Numbered from the stretch's first letter, positions 33,525 through 43,054 are shown. The stretch is DNA of 64,000 nucleotides from CAZPHU01 sp964419255 (GCA_964419255.1 CAYQOU010000012.1:8447-72446); one strand, 5' to 3'. Notes: a model not told the origin generated them from the sequence alone. Program-made: numbers and translations.

Positions 33525-34535
33525 TTACTGTTTGTTGTGGCCGCGATCTTTATTATTATCGTCCTTCTGATCGGAGCTATTACCGATTGTATTTCTCATC
33601 TGCGTATCGGCCTGCACATTCTGCATGCGATAGTAATCCATCACGCCAAGCTTGCCCTCTTTAAACGCCTGGGAGATAGCAAGCGGCACCTCGGCCTCGG
33701 CTTCGACAACCTTTGCCCGCATCTCCTCGACCTTTGCCTTCATCTCCTGCTCGGCTGCAATAGCCATCGCGCGGCGCTCCTCGGCTTTGGCCTGGGCAAT
33801 TTTCATGTCGGCGGCGGCACGGTCGGTCTCAAGCTCAGCACCGATGTTTTTGCCCACATCGACGTCCGCAATATCGATAGACAGAATCTCGAAAGCCGTT
33901 CCCGAATCCAGCCCCTTCTGCAGCACGCGCTTACTGATGGTGTCGGGATTTTCCAGAACCTCTTTGTGATTGGTGGCAGAACCGATGGTGGTGACAATAC
34001 CTTCCCCTACACGCGCCAGGATAGTCTCTTCTCCGGCACCACCGACCAGACGGTCGATGTTGGCTCGAACCGTTACGCGTGAGATGGCTTTCAGCTGTAT
34101 ACCATCCTTTGCCACCGCTGCAACCATCGGGGTTTCTATGACCCGCGGGTTAACGCTCATCTGAACGGCCTCAAGTACATTTCTCCCCGCAAGATCGATT
34201 GCTGCGCTTCGGTTAAACTGCAGAGGAATGTTTGCCTTATCGGCAGCAATCAGAGCCTGAACCACCCGCATCACGTTGCCGCCGGCAAGGTAGTGGCTTT
34301 CCAGAGCGTCGGTACTGATATCGATTCCTGCCTTTACAGCCATAATCTTGGCTTCCACGATGAGTTTTGGCGGTACTTTTCTGAAGCGCATGAATATGAT
34401 ATTCAGCAGCCCTACTTTTGCCCCTGAAACCAGCGACTGAAACCAGAGCGAAAATGCTGAGAGCGCAAAGAAAAAGAAAATCAGGAGAAGAATGAAAAGA
34501 ATAACGATGCCGATCATGGCAAAATTGACAGGCAT
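33525..34535 (-). CDS. floA: Flotillin-like protein FloA
   Basis: This 336-residue SPFH-domain protein has an N-terminal membrane hairpin (IGIVILFILLLIFFFFALSAF). The conserved flotillin-like core follows (GAKVGLLNIIFMRFRKVPPKLIVEAKI, then ESHYLAGGNVMRVVQALIAA). The C-terminal helical region is rich in Ala and Glu (KAEERRAMAIAAEQEMKAKVEEMRAK). It is the bacterial homologue of FloA/YqfA, which forms membrane microdomains. It is encoded with two NfeD-type proteins, the standard partner arrangement. Length is normal. Confidence 0.93.
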   Translation of the reverse strand: MPVNFAMIGIVILFILLLIFFFFALSAFSLWFQSLVSGAKVGLLNIIFMRFRKVPPKLIVEAKIMAVKAGIDISTDALESHYLAGGNVMRVVQALIAADKANIPLQFNRSAAIDLAGRNVLEAVQMSVNPRVIETPMVAAVAKDGIQLKAISRVTVRANIDRLVGGAGEETILARVGEGIVTTIGSATNHKEVLENPDTISKRVLQKGLDSGTAFEILSIDIADVDVGKNIGAELETDRAAADMKIAQAKAEERRAMAIAAEQEMKAKVEEMRAKVVEAEAEVPLAISQAFKEGKLGVMDYYRMQNVQADTQMRNTIGNSSDQKDDNNKDRGHNKQ

Positions 34536-34571
34536 AAAGGCCGCCTTTCGGAAGTGGTGAACACAGTGACA

Positions 34572-35051
34572 CTATTCTAAAGATCTGACTACTATTCGGT
34601 TACCGTCTACCTTATATACTTTAATTTGAGTATCACGCGCAATATAATCTCCTGAAGAGACGACATCCAGACGTTTATTGTCTACAAATGCCTTGCCGCT
34701 GGGGCGTAAATCGGTAAGCGTGGTACCGGTTTTGCCGATAAGCTCCTTCGCCAGTTCGTCCTGTGAGGATATGCCCTGTTTTCTGGATAATTCCGAACGA
34801 AGGGCTACCGGCGAACGGGAAAGTATCTTAAGGCCGATTATAATCAGCAGGGGAAGTAATAGTATGTCTGCGGCAATGAACAAGATTCCGACAGTCGTCG
34901 ACACTCCTGCGAATACCACGTAAAGTGAGTAGGCAAATAATCCGATTGCCGCAATCGTCAGCATTCCTCCGGAGGGAAGAATGAATTCTGCAATGATTAC
35001 AATGATACCCAAAAGTTGCAAAACGATCGGAAACCAGAGCTGATCAAACAT
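34572..35051 (-). CDS. nfeD: Short NfeD-type membrane protein
   Basis: This 159-residue protein has about three to four membrane segments (LGIIVIIAEFILPSGGML, AAIGLFAYSLYVVFA, FIAADILLLPLLIIIGL). It ends in an NfeD OB-fold domain of about 65 residues (LIGKTGTTLTDLRPSGKAFV, then VSSGDYIARDTQIKVYKVDG, RIVV). It corresponds to the C-terminal half of the longer NfeD encoded just upstream, with which it overlaps by eight bases. It is thought to partner FloA in the membrane. Confidence 0.88.
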   Translation of the reverse strand: MFDQLWFPIVLQLLGIIVIIAEFILPSGGMLTIAAIGLFAYSLYVVFAGVSTTVGILFIAADILLLPLLIIIGLKILSRSPVALRSELSRKQGISSQDELAKELIGKTGTTLTDLRPSGKAFVDNKRLDVVSSGDYIARDTQIKVYKVDGNRIVVRSLE

Positions 35052-36516
35052 TTGGTTTTTTCTCCACTACAATCCGGTTTGAGCGAGCTTCCGTTACTAT
35101 AATCGGTGTTCCTTCTTCAAGGTACTCCCCATCGGTTATCACATCGTAGTTGTCATCGCCGATACGTACCGATCCGCTTGGACGAAGAGTCTTTGTGACT
35201 ACCCCTTCATCTCCCGTCGAAACGCGAAGCGGGATTTCCGGATCAATCTTACATTGGGCCATCGTTTCATGCAGATATGGGCCGGATACCGCGCGGTATA
35301 GGTGGGGCATTACATACTTGAAGAAAAGCAGAGCTGTCACCATCGAGCCAACAAGACTGCTTAACACCATCAGTATGTTGGAGATGAAAAGCTCACGCTG
35401 CCAGGGCATCTGAGGACTCGGGATCACAAAATCCTGAAACGAGAGAACGGTCCCGGCCAAAATAAAAGCGATACCTAAGATTCCTGCTATACCAAAGCCG
35501 GGGATGACAAAAAGCTCAAAGCCCAGTAAAACGATCCCTGTGGCAATCAGAATCAGTTCGGTGTAATCGGCCAGACCCACAAGGTACTGTCCACCAAAAA
35601 CAAGTGCCAGGCAGATGATACCGATAATGCCAAAGACCCCAAAGCCGGGTGATTTCAGTTCCGCATACAGTGCCCCAAAACCGATCATCATCAGGATAGG
35701 TGCAATCGTCCCGATGAATTTTACCAGGTTTTCCGACCAGCTCTCCTCGATTCGTATGATTTCGTAGTTATCGAATTTCATTTCCGAGAGCATGCTTTCT
35801 ATGTCGGAGACGACCATCGATGCAAACCCCAGCTTCTCTGCTTCCTCGGCATCCATGGTCAGAAGCTCGCCTGCGGTTACGATGGTCTCGGTTGAGACGA
35901 TACGTCTCTTTTCAGCGGCAGAAAGACCGGCAAGCTCGGAGGAGTCCAGGTACACGACCGTGTCGGGAAATGTCACCCGGGTAACGATCATCCCGGCGGT
36001 CACCATCGATTCGGCCAGTGATGGTGGATAGCCGTTACGTTTTGCCAGCGTACGAAACTTCGCCCGCAGAGGCGATTGAATTTTCTCCCCAAGCATCTCA
36101 GCTCCATCCTGTCCTACAGATATAGGAGCTGCATCACCGATAGTCGTATTAGGTCGCATTACCAGCTGTTTGGATGCCAATGCGATCAGGGCTCCTGCGC
36201 TGATGGCCTTTGCTTTGACAAAGGCAACGGTATGTGCATCCCCGGGGGCAAAAAGAAGCGTATCGACGATCTGAAAGGCAGCGTCAACCCGTCCGCCAAA
36301 CGTATCCATTTCGAAAACCAGAAGGGGGTCCTTGTACGCAGCTTTCGCATCATGAATCGCACGGGAGATAAAAGCTGCCATCGCAGGATCAACATTTCCG
36401 CGAACCGGAATCACTACCACCGCACTTTGGCCCTCGGCAAGCTCGGGCAGCTCCTGCTGTGCCCAAACGGGGACGGTGCTAAGAAAGAAACCGAGCATTA
36501 CTATTAAAATCTTCAT
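35044..36516 (-). CDS. nfeD: Long-form NfeD with ClpP-like serine protease domain
   Basis: This protein of about 490 residues has a signal peptide (KILIVMLGFFLSTVPVWA). A ClpP/SppA-fold protease domain follows at about 30-250, with FEMDTFGGRVDAA and the nucleophile serine in KAISAGALIALAS. Then come four to five membrane helices (about 275-410) and a C-terminal NfeD OB domain (about 430-490, GDEGVVTKTLRPSGSVRI). Such proteins cleave membrane partners such as stomatin or flotillin homologues. The start is taken at MKILIV, with upstream in-frame ATGs possible. It leads the nfeD-nfeD-floA operon. Confidence 0.88.
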   Translation of the reverse strand: MKILIVMLGFFLSTVPVWAQQELPELAEGQSAVVVIPVRGNVDPAMAAFISRAIHDAKAAYKDPLLVFEMDTFGGRVDAAFQIVDTLLFAPGDAHTVAFVKAKAISAGALIALASKQLVMRPNTTIGDAAPISVGQDGAEMLGEKIQSPLRAKFRTLAKRNGYPPSLAESMVTAGMIVTRVTFPDTVVYLDSSELAGLSAAEKRRIVSTETIVTAGELLTMDAEEAEKLGFASMVVSDIESMLSEMKFDNYEIIRIEESWSENLVKFIGTIAPILMMIGFGALYAELKSPGFGVFGIIGIICLALVFGGQYLVGLADYTELILIATGIVLLGFELFVIPGFGIAGILGIAFILAGTVLSFQDFVIPSPQMPWQRELFISNILMVLSSLVGSMVTALLFFKYVMPHLYRAVSGPYLHETMAQCKIDPEIPLRVSTGDEGVVTKTLRPSGSVRIGDDNYDVITDGEYLEEGTPIIVTEARSNRIVVEKKPNV

Positions 36517-36568
36517 GATGGAAAAATATACTGTTTTTAGCATGGTAATGTCACTTTTATTTAAACGA

Positions 36569-36612
36569 GAATTAATTTGAGCGGCTCTGAGTGATGAGTC
36601 GCGCAATTGAGA
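36569..36612 (+). repeat. Dispersed palindromic repeat, copy 4 (module B only)
   Basis: GAATTAATTTGAGCGGCTCT followed by GAGTGATGAGTCGCGCAATT matches module B and its CCTGAATT-like end. It lies between the divergent nfeD operon and glgC. Confidence 0.65.
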
Positions 36613-36852
36613 TCTTGTGTTGCCTCCATATCCTGTCCCCGGAAGCGGTATGGGTTATGGAAAAAAGTCTCATTATTTTCCATTATCCTCTTTTCTGGTG
36701 TTGTTTTGCTGATTCCACGTTCTTCGATCCTCAGTCGCCACGATTTGTTGGTCTCGGGTGTAATTCTGCTTTGCACACAATCATCAAAAGAACTATTTTT
36801 TTGCCTTCCTGCACCCGATTTATTACAGCATCAATACCAAGGAAGAAAAGAC

Positions 36853-38121
36853 ATGCTCGGCTACAAAAACTCTTTCGGCTATCCTAATGTCCTGGCGATG
36901 ATAATGGCTGGGGGACAGGGTTCGCGCCTTCACCCCCTTACAAAAGAACGGGCAAAACCGGCAGTGTATTTTGGCGGTAAATATCGTATCATCGATTTTG
37001 TATTGAATAATTTTATTAATTCCGGCATTTTTAAGATTAAGGTACTCACTCAATTCAAGGCCGACTCACTCATCAAGCATCTAACCACCGGATGGACACT
37101 GAATCGTATGCTGGGTCAATACATCGATCCGGTACCCGCCCAGATGAGGACCGGGCATAACTGGTATAAAGGGACTGCGGATGCTGTTTTCCAGAACCTT
37201 AACCTTATCGAAGATGAGAATCCGGATTATGTCGCCGTGTTCGGGGCGGACCATATCTATAAGATGGATCTTTCTCAGATGCTGAATTTTCACCGACGGG
37301 TTGGAGCCGTCGGGACGATTGCGGCTATACCTAAGCCGATTGAGGAGGCTGCGTATCAGTTCGGCATTATCGAAGTCGACAATAATTGGCGCATGGTCGG
37401 TTTTCAGGAAAAGCCGGCAAATCCCAAACCCATCCCCGGCAATCCGAATATGACTTTTGTATCGATGGGAAACTACATCTTCAATCGCTCCTTTCTGGTA
37501 CGGGAGCTTTACCAGGATGCGTCCATGCAGGAGTCATCGCATGATTTCGGAAAGGATGTCATTCCCAAGATCTACCAGGACTACCCCATTTATGTGTATG
37601 ATTTCAATAACAATACGATTCCAGGGGAGACTTCCCAGCAGAGTGTGTACTGGGAAGATGTCGGTACGATCGATGCATACTATCAGGCAAATATGACTTT
37701 ACGTGATGTTTTACCGGAGATTAATCTGTATAATGATAACTGGCCCATACGAACTGCTCCCGGTCAGACAGCACCGGTGAAGTTTGTTTTCTCCGGTGAA
37801 GGAGCGGAGAAGCGTAAAGGGGAGGTTATCGACTCGATTGTTGCGGGCGGCTGCATCATAAGTGGTGGGCGGGTAATCCGATCAGTTCTATCCAGAGGAG
37901 TGCGGGTGCATAGTTTCGCAAACGTCGAAGATTCGATCATATTCCCGGATGTGGAAATCGGTCAGGGTGCCCGCATACGACGGGCGATTATCGATAGAGG
38001 GGTTCGCATCGAGCCGGGGGAGCAGATAGGTTTCGATGTGGAGGAGGATAAAAGGCGGCACGCGGTGACGGAGAGTGGCATAGTAATTGTTAGTCGTCCT
38101 AATATAAATCCATATACCTGA
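36853..38121 (+). CDS. glgC: Glucose-1-phosphate adenylyltransferase
   Basis: This 422-residue enzyme makes ADP-glucose for glycogen synthesis. The N-terminal nucleotidyltransferase domain begins MIMAGGQGSRLHPLTKERAK. ADHIYKMDLSQML and FQEKPANP mark the catalytic and glucose-1-phosphate sites. A C-terminal left-handed beta-helix (about 300-410) shows hexapeptide character (IISGGRVIRSVLSRGVRVHS). AAGGAAG precedes the ATG, and a longer upstream frame lacks family similarity. The protein appears complete. No glycogen synthase or branching gene is adjacent. Confidence 0.93.
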   Translation: MLGYKNSFGYPNVLAMIMAGGQGSRLHPLTKERAKPAVYFGGKYRIIDFVLNNFINSGIFKIKVLTQFKADSLIKHLTTGWTLNRMLGQYIDPVPAQMRTGHNWYKGTADAVFQNLNLIEDENPDYVAVFGADHIYKMDLSQMLNFHRRVGAVGTIAAIPKPIEEAAYQFGIIEVDNNWRMVGFQEKPANPKPIPGNPNMTFVSMGNYIFNRSFLVRELYQDASMQESSHDFGKDVIPKIYQDYPIYVYDFNNNTIPGETSQQSVYWEDVGTIDAYYQANMTLRDVLPEINLYNDNWPIRTAPGQTAPVKFVFSGEGAEKRKGEVIDSIVAGGCIISGGRVIRSVLSRGVRVHSFANVEDSIIFPDVEIGQGARIRRAIIDRGVRIEPGEQIGFDVEEDKRRHAVTESGIVIVSRPNINPYT

Positions 38122-38270
38122 ACAGTAGCTAATAATTAATCTTTCTGTATCTGACGCTTGCATTTGCGCGATGAATTTAAGCATTTTTAAGAAGGCCGCA
38201 TATTGTCTTTGCAGACGTGGCAATTAAAGCGGTTAAGTAAATCCAATCTTTTCATAGGCGCGTACGAATA

Positions 38271-39104
38271 ATGCCTACTAAATCAGAAACCCTGTACTTT
38301 AGAGATATCAATCGGTACCGTGTGTTAACCGATGAGCAGGAACGCGAGTTGGTAGAGGCGGTTCAGAGCAAAGAACCGGGTGCTGCCGACAAGCTCATAA
38401 CCAGTAACCTGCGTTTTGTGGTCAGCGTTGCCAGGAGGTACAGGGGGAGAGGCTTGAGTTATCTGGAGCTGATTAATGAAGGCAACCTTGGCCTTCTGAA
38501 AGCCGCAAAACGGTTCGACATGAGCATGAATGTGAAATTCATCTCCTATGCTGTATGGTGGATTCGTCAATCGATACAGAAGGCTCTCTTCGAGCAGACC
38601 GGCACCGTCAGAATTCCACCCAATAAAATCGCACTCATAAACAAATTCAAGCAGGCTCTGGAAAGAAACTCCGGTGATTATCACAAGACTATCATGGAAA
38701 ATGAGTTTCGGGAACGCGAAAAGGATATCGTGGATGTCATGGATAAGCTGCGAGCCATATCCCTTGATACTCCTATCGGTGATCATGACGAAGATGACAG
38801 TGGGAAAACAATATTGGATGTTCTGGGCGAAACACCCAACCAGGAGACCGACAGCGAGAGAAGCGAGTTGAAAAAGATCATTGACAGTGCCATGCAAAAT
38901 GTAACCAGCCGGGAAGAGCGAATCTTACGGATGTATTATGGACTCAATTTTTCTCGTCAATACACACTCGAAGAAATCGGTAACGAACTTAAACTGACTC
39001 GTGAGAGAGTACGTCTTATCCGCAATCGGTCGCTTCGTAAACTGTTCAAAAACCCCGCTTCCCGGGCAAAGCTGTATCCTTTCATGCACACTTCTCTAGA
39101 ATAA
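38271..39104 (+). CDS. RpoD-family sigma factor (group 1/2 type)
   Basis: This 277-residue sigma-70 factor has region 1.2 (FRDINRYRVLTDEQERELV), region 2 (NLRFVVSVARRYRGRGLSYLELINEGNLGLLKAAKRFD), then KFISYAVWWIRQSIQKAL with the -10 recognition helix. Region 3 follows, then region 4 (YTLEEIGNELKLTRERVRLIRNRSLRKL) for the -35 box. The long region 1.1 is absent and the total is short, as in RpoD/SigA homologues of Fibrobacter/Chlorobi-type bacteria or group 2 (RpoS-like) factors. It is not an ECF factor. A terminator follows about 100 bases later. Confidence 0.9.
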   Translation: MPTKSETLYFRDINRYRVLTDEQERELVEAVQSKEPGAADKLITSNLRFVVSVARRYRGRGLSYLELINEGNLGLLKAAKRFDMSMNVKFISYAVWWIRQSIQKALFEQTGTVRIPPNKIALINKFKQALERNSGDYHKTIMENEFREREKDIVDVMDKLRAISLDTPIGDHDEDDSGKTILDVLGETPNQETDSERSELKKIIDSAMQNVTSREERILRMYYGLNFSRQYTLEEIGNELKLTRERVRLIRNRSLRKLFKNPASRAKLYPFMHTSLE

Positions 39105-39204
39105 ACCTACTTCGTTTACCTTTGTTCCTGAAATTTCCTGCCTTTAAAAGCAGCATATGCGAGTAATCTATTACTCTTTAAGTCATTCGCAAGTGCACTG
39201 TAAA

Positions 39205-39243
39205 GGTGTTTATGTTCGGTAACACCCCCCCCCTTTTTTTTTT
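39205..39243 (+). terminator. Rho-independent terminator of the sigma-factor gene
   Basis: GGTGTT and AACACC form a stem over a ten-base loop, followed by a run of C and then ten T. It lies 100 bases after the stop codon. Confidence 0.65.
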
Positions 39244-39577
39244 GACTTTTAAGTTTCCTCTATAACATGGGTTCCCCAATTTTTCTTAGAGAACTGCTGA
39301 TGTTGATATTCGGTGCGGTATGCCCCATTTCAGACCGCGTGTTTTGCTGCCGGGAATTAGTTCCCGATTTTTCAATTTGCAAAAAATCAATAACTTAGAA
39401 ATTTTTTAGGGCATTGCTGGTAGATCTACGGGAAGTTTGTACTCGCTTTCGCCAATCGGTGCAACCTATCTAAGTATAGAAAAATCAACGACATAATAAT
39501 TAGGCACGGGAGTTGATCTCTTTAGGGCCATATTTTTCTGAAGGCATAGCAGGCATATGGCAATATGGAGGAGTGTT
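39244..39577. other. AT-rich intergenic region before the lipoprotein gene
   Basis: No gene is seen. It contains the inverted repeat CGGGAATTAGTTCCCG at 39351-39366 followed by ATTTTTC, which could be a second terminator. A partial sigma-54-like string (AGGCACGGGAGTTGA) near 39505 has GA instead of GC at -12, so no promoter is claimed. Confidence 0.4.
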
Positions 39578-40348
39578 ATGAAAAAGTGCATACTTTTATC
39601 GATTCTGACGGCGACAATCGGCTTCTTTTCGGGATGTGTTTTCTACGAATATCCTACCGGTTCAACAGGCACGGATGGGTGGGGCTCGGATAGTTGGGAG
39701 TCGGAATCGGATAGTTGGGAGTCGGATGATTATCCGCATATTGATTCCTACCTGAGCATCCCTTATGAGGTCAAAACTATTCTGGAGCCATACGTGCAAG
39801 GATACTTTACCCCCGATATGCACCGTTATCCGTCTGCGCTTTATCCTGTCGATATGCCCGACGATCCAGATAACCTGCCCTGTCATGTTCGTTCAGATTT
39901 TAACGGTGACTACATCGATGATTTTTCTTTCCTCTTCACAAGTGAGGTCTATGATGGTGGTTACTGGTATACTACAACCAAACTGCTTGTGGTGCTAAGT
40001 GACAGAGATGGTTACTTTCTTGCAGCCGATATAATTTTGGGAGAGATCGAAAGCTCCTGCTATGAGCCGGAGGAATTCTGGGCTATTGGTCTGATGCCGT
40101 CGGGGACTCATACCATATCGACTGAATACAACGACATAACGGTAAATGAAACAATTACCCTTGATGATGATGGTTTTTTTCTGATCTCCGCCGACCCACT
40201 GGAAGAAAGTATCTATTTTGCGCACGGATGTGATTTATATGTTATGGAATGGTCGAATGGGACGTATTTGGCAAAAGGAAGAGCGGATCAGAAACCTGTT
40301 CTTATGAGGAAAAAGGTTCCGGCCCCGGCTGAAAGACAAAATGGATAA
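39578..40348 (+). CDS. Exported lipoprotein with FG-GAP-like segment
   Basis: This 256-residue lipoprotein has a lipobox FSGC (residues 17-20). A Ser/Trp/Asp/Glu-rich stretch in two near-identical units (DSWESESDSWESD) follows, then a globular part with SDFNGDYIDDFSFLF, which resembles the calcium-binding D-x-N-G-D loops of FG-GAP or dockerin-like repeats. No enzyme motif is seen. GGAGG seven bases before the ATG sets this start. A sulfotransferase-like gene follows 69 bases downstream. Function unknown; it is likely surface or periplasmic. Confidence 0.65.
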   Translation: MKKCILLSILTATIGFFSGCVFYEYPTGSTGTDGWGSDSWESESDSWESDDYPHIDSYLSIPYEVKTILEPYVQGYFTPDMHRYPSALYPVDMPDDPDNLPCHVRSDFNGDYIDDFSFLFTSEVYDGGYWYTTTKLLVVLSDRDGYFLAADIILGEIESSCYEPEEFWAIGLMPSGTHTISTEYNDITVNETITLDDDGFFLISADPLEESIYFAHGCDLYVMEWSNGTYLAKGRADQKPVLMRKKVPAPAERQNG

Positions 40349-40417
40349 ATTTAGTGCAGCTCATACAGAAGTATGTTAAAATGGGAACTGAAGTTTCGAA
40401 ATGCAGAAAGGGTTCAT

Positions 40418-41167
40418 ATGGTTGCAGTTACGGGTATGCACAGGAGCGGAACAAGTTGTATCACTGGGCTGTTGTGCCGGTGCGGTTTTTCCCTTGGTTT
40501 CTCCCATCCGCTTCTCAACGATCCCCGGCCGGACAATGCAAAGGGGCATCACGAGAATCTGGGGGTATTGGCGATAAACGAAACAATACTGAAGACTGCA
40601 GGGGGAAGCTGGTATCAGGTACCAAATGCTTTTTCAATCGACCAGGCGGGTGAAGCGCTTGGTACTCATATTCAGGCATTTAATGATTCCTTTGACGGTT
40701 CTGTCGTAAAAGATCCTCGTCTGTCATTGACGATTTCTTCCTGGCGCCGATTTTGTAGTCAACTTGACACTGTTGTGTTCTGTGTGCGAAACCCGATCGG
40801 TGTAGCACTTTCTCTTCAGAGACGGGACGGATTACCAATCGAGACAGGACTGAATCTGTGGCTTCAATACAATACGCGATTCCTTCAAGCCGTCGGTGAT
40901 ATGAAGGTGGTTTACTTTAGCTTTGATTTTCCTGCAGAGAATATGACTGAAAATCTTACGGGCATTCTACAAGCACTTGGCAGGGATATCGATCAGAATA
41001 CGATCAAAGATAGTGTCGAAAATTTCTTCGATAGCTCATTAAACCACGACACTGCGGGGGCGGCACTGCTAAATCGATTACCGGCAAATTTCATCAACCT
41101 CTACACTCTGCTTTGCAAAAAAGCCGACAAATCAACGAGGTTATCCGCAGCGAATCAGGTAAGATAG
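40418..41167 (+). CDS. Sulfotransferase-like protein
   Basis: This 249-residue protein starts with a P-loop-like PAPS-binding motif, VTGMHRSGTSCI (residues 4-15), matching the 5'-phosphosulfate-binding loop of bacterial sulfotransferases. It has VVKDPRLSLTISSWRRF, similar to the 3'-phosphate-binding region, and VVFCVRNPIGVALSLQRRDG. It would move sulfate from PAPS to a glycan, lipid or protein acceptor. The ATG at 40418 follows GAAAGGG. A dispersed repeat follows its stop codon. Confidence 0.75.
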   Translation: MVAVTGMHRSGTSCITGLLCRCGFSLGFSHPLLNDPRPDNAKGHHENLGVLAINETILKTAGGSWYQVPNAFSIDQAGEALGTHIQAFNDSFDGSVVKDPRLSLTISSWRRFCSQLDTVVFCVRNPIGVALSLQRRDGLPIETGLNLWLQYNTRFLQAVGDMKVVYFSFDFPAENMTENLTGILQALGRDIDQNTIKDSVENFFDSSLNHDTAGAALLNRLPANFINLYTLLCKKADKSTRLSAANQVR

Positions 41168-41188
41168 CGATACCCGGAAATGATTCTT

Positions 41189-41243
41189 ACCTGAATCCAA
41201 CGGCTCTGTGCGACTCGCCGCGAGAATATCGCTCAATTCAGGT
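41189..41243. repeat. Dispersed palindromic repeat, copy 5 (compact full element)
   Basis: This 55-base element begins ACCTGAATCCAACGGCTCTG and ends TCGCTCAATTCAGGT, so its ends ACCTGAAT/ATTCAGGT are exact inverted repeats. It is the shortest complete copy and defines the element ends. It sits between convergent genes and runs up to the end of dinB. Confidence 0.8.
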
Positions 41244-41244
41244 T

Positions 41245-42444
41245 TTACTGATGGTTTTTCTTCATTCGATCGGAAGTCTTGATTTTTTCACCTCCCAGGA
41301 AGACAGCATTTTTTCCGAACTTGTCGATTACCGTATCGATAGCCTCCTCACTCTTAAGCCAGGCGTTTTTCCTTTCATCTGATATGAAGAGGTCAGTTTG
41401 GACAGGCTGGCCAAAGTTTGTAATGCCGACACCGATAAGTCGCAGGGTTGGAGTGGTCGAGGTGAGGGAGGAGAGAATTTTTTTGGCAGCATCGAAGATC
41501 GTCTTAGCGGTATTTGTTGGAGTCGGAAGAGTAACTCTTCTTGAATGGCGTTGAAAATCGGGAGTTCGATAGGTTAATACGACGGTTCTCCCTTTCAATC
41601 CTTTCCGACGCGCCCTGTAGCCGACATTACGAGAGAGGCTTAAAAGGACTTGCTTCCACTCCTGAGGATTTGAGCTGTCCCGTTCGAAAGTGTGTTCACG
41701 CGAAATAGATTTTACTTCCTCTAAGGTCCCGACCTCCCGATAATCGATACCTCTGGCCAGGTAGTACAGGCCGGCGCCATGTTTACCGAAACGCATTTGA
41801 AGCTCCTCTTCGGAAAGCTTCTGCAAATCAGCGATTGTGACAATGCCCCACTGAGAAAGTATCTGCTGTGTTTTTTTTCCGACTCCCCAGATTCGAGATA
41901 CGTCCATCGGGGCGAGCCAGTGGACTATCTCTTTTTTTTCGAATGGAGTAATGGTGATGCCGTCCGGCTTGTTAACGTCTGAGGCGAGTTTTGCCAAAAA
42001 CTTGTTTGGCGCTACACCAATAGAGCATGTCAGATGCAGCTCATGTCGTATCGCTGCAGAAATTTTTTCGGCAGTCTGTTCTGTTGCGCCCCAGAGTTTT
42101 TCTGTGCCGGTTATATCGATAAACGCCTCATCCACGCTAATCGGTTCGATGCATGGGGAAAAACGTCCCAAAATGGCCATTATTTTCTTCGATTCACTGC
42201 TATAGACTCCCATACGAGGATGAATAAACGTGGCTTTTGGACAGCGGGCGTATGCCTGGTTTATAGGCATCGCAGAGTGGATGCCAAATCGTCGTGCCTC
42301 ATAGCTGGCTGCGGAAACTACTCCGCGGCTTCCTGGAAGGGCTCCCACCACAACCGGTTTATTACGAATTGATGGATCGTCTCTCTGTTCGATAGACGCG
42401 AAAAACGCATCCATATCCACATGAAAGATGAGTCTTTGAGACAT
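41245..42444 (-). CDS. dinB: DNA polymerase IV (Y-family)
   Basis: This 399-residue translesion polymerase begins with the DinB motif FHVDMDAFFASIEQRDDP. It continues with VSYEAR-like SAASYEARRFGIHSAMP, PISVDEAFIDITG (catalytic Asp-Glu) and the helix-hairpin-helix IWGVGKKTQQ. The C-terminal little-finger domain is present. The tail (MKKNHQ) has no obvious beta-clamp-binding pentapeptide. It follows yhbY by eight bases in the same direction, so it is probably in an operon with it. Confidence 0.95.
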   Translation of the reverse strand: MSQRLIFHVDMDAFFASIEQRDDPSIRNKPVVVGALPGSRGVVSAASYEARRFGIHSAMPINQAYARCPKATFIHPRMGVYSSESKKIMAILGRFSPCIEPISVDEAFIDITGTEKLWGATEQTAEKISAAIRHELHLTCSIGVAPNKFLAKLASDVNKPDGITITPFEKKEIVHWLAPMDVSRIWGVGKKTQQILSQWGIVTIADLQKLSEEELQMRFGKHGAGLYYLARGIDYREVGTLEEVKSISREHTFERDSSNPQEWKQVLLSLSRNVGYRARRKGLKGRTVVLTYRTPDFQRHSRRVTLPTPTNTAKTIFDAAKKILSSLTSTTPTLRLIGVGITNFGQPVQTDLFISDERKNAWLKSEEAIDTVIDKFGKNAVFLGGEKIKTSDRMKKNHQ

Positions 42445-42452
42445 GGTTACCT

Positions 42453-42758
42453 TTAGGATGGCAGCGAGATAGGTTTTTTCTTATCCGGGTTGGGTCGGTA
42501 CAGTATGATTTTAAAGCCAAGCACATGAACCAAATCAGCATCAACCTTTCGGGCAAGCGTTTCAGCATCTTTTTTCCGGTCGAGGCCTGATGAGCCAAGA
42601 AACTGGACCTTTATAAGCTCGTTATCTTTTAGGTTCTTATTGATTGCCTCGAGAACACTTGGGCTCAAAGCGTCTTTTCCTACCTGAATGCCGGGATTTA
42701 ATTTATGTGCCAGTCCTTTGAGGTACTGTTTTTGTCTGGTTGTCATGATATATTTCAT
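42453..42758 (-). CDS. yhbY: YhbY/CRM-domain RNA-binding protein
   Basis: This 101-residue protein is a single CRM domain. It has the basic N-terminus RQKQYLKGLAHKLNPGIQVGK, a GxxG-like loop region (FLGSSG) and the typical NELIKVQFLG. YhbY associates with pre-50S ribosomal particles in E. coli. The length is normal. It is first in an operon with dinB. An alternative in-frame ATG four codons later is possible. Confidence 0.9.
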   Translation of the reverse strand: MKYIMTTRQKQYLKGLAHKLNPGIQVGKDALSPSVLEAINKNLKDNELIKVQFLGSSGLDRKKDAETLARKVDADLVHVLGFKIILYRPNPDKKKPISLPS

Positions 42759-42891
42759 TGTGCTGACTCTTTCAAGAAAAAGAAAATTGAATGGATTTAT
42801 CTCGTAGTAAAATATATTCTATACTCTTGATTTCATGGGTGTAGTCTGGATTTTATAAAACGTTTTTGTATCGATGAAGGAAAAAAAATCA

Positions 42892-43046
42892 CACTGAGCG
42901 ATCCTCTTACGGCGATTTGTGCGACCCCTTTTACCGGTGTAATCTTAGCAGCCGTGCAAATATATCATAGGGTATTCCACACCTTCGCCTCAATCCTTAT
43001 TTTTTAAAGGTATTTCACCAGGCGCTCACTTAGAGTCGCTCAGAGT
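42892..43046. repeat. Dispersed palindromic repeat, copy 6 (A + inverted B)
   Basis: Module A (CACTGAGCGATCCTCTTACG and onward, 42892-42926) and inverted B (GGCGCTCACTTAGAGTCGCT, 43021-43046) bracket about 95 bases of unique sequence. This fills most of the roughly 300-base gap between yhbY and the acyltransferase gene. Confidence 0.65.
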
Positions 43047-43054
43047 AGGAACAA

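Noticed and set aside
33032..34082. Long plus-strand frames antisense to floA and its neighbour
   Set aside because: They are rich in Leu/His/Arg with no motif, while the minus strand encodes a clear flotillin.
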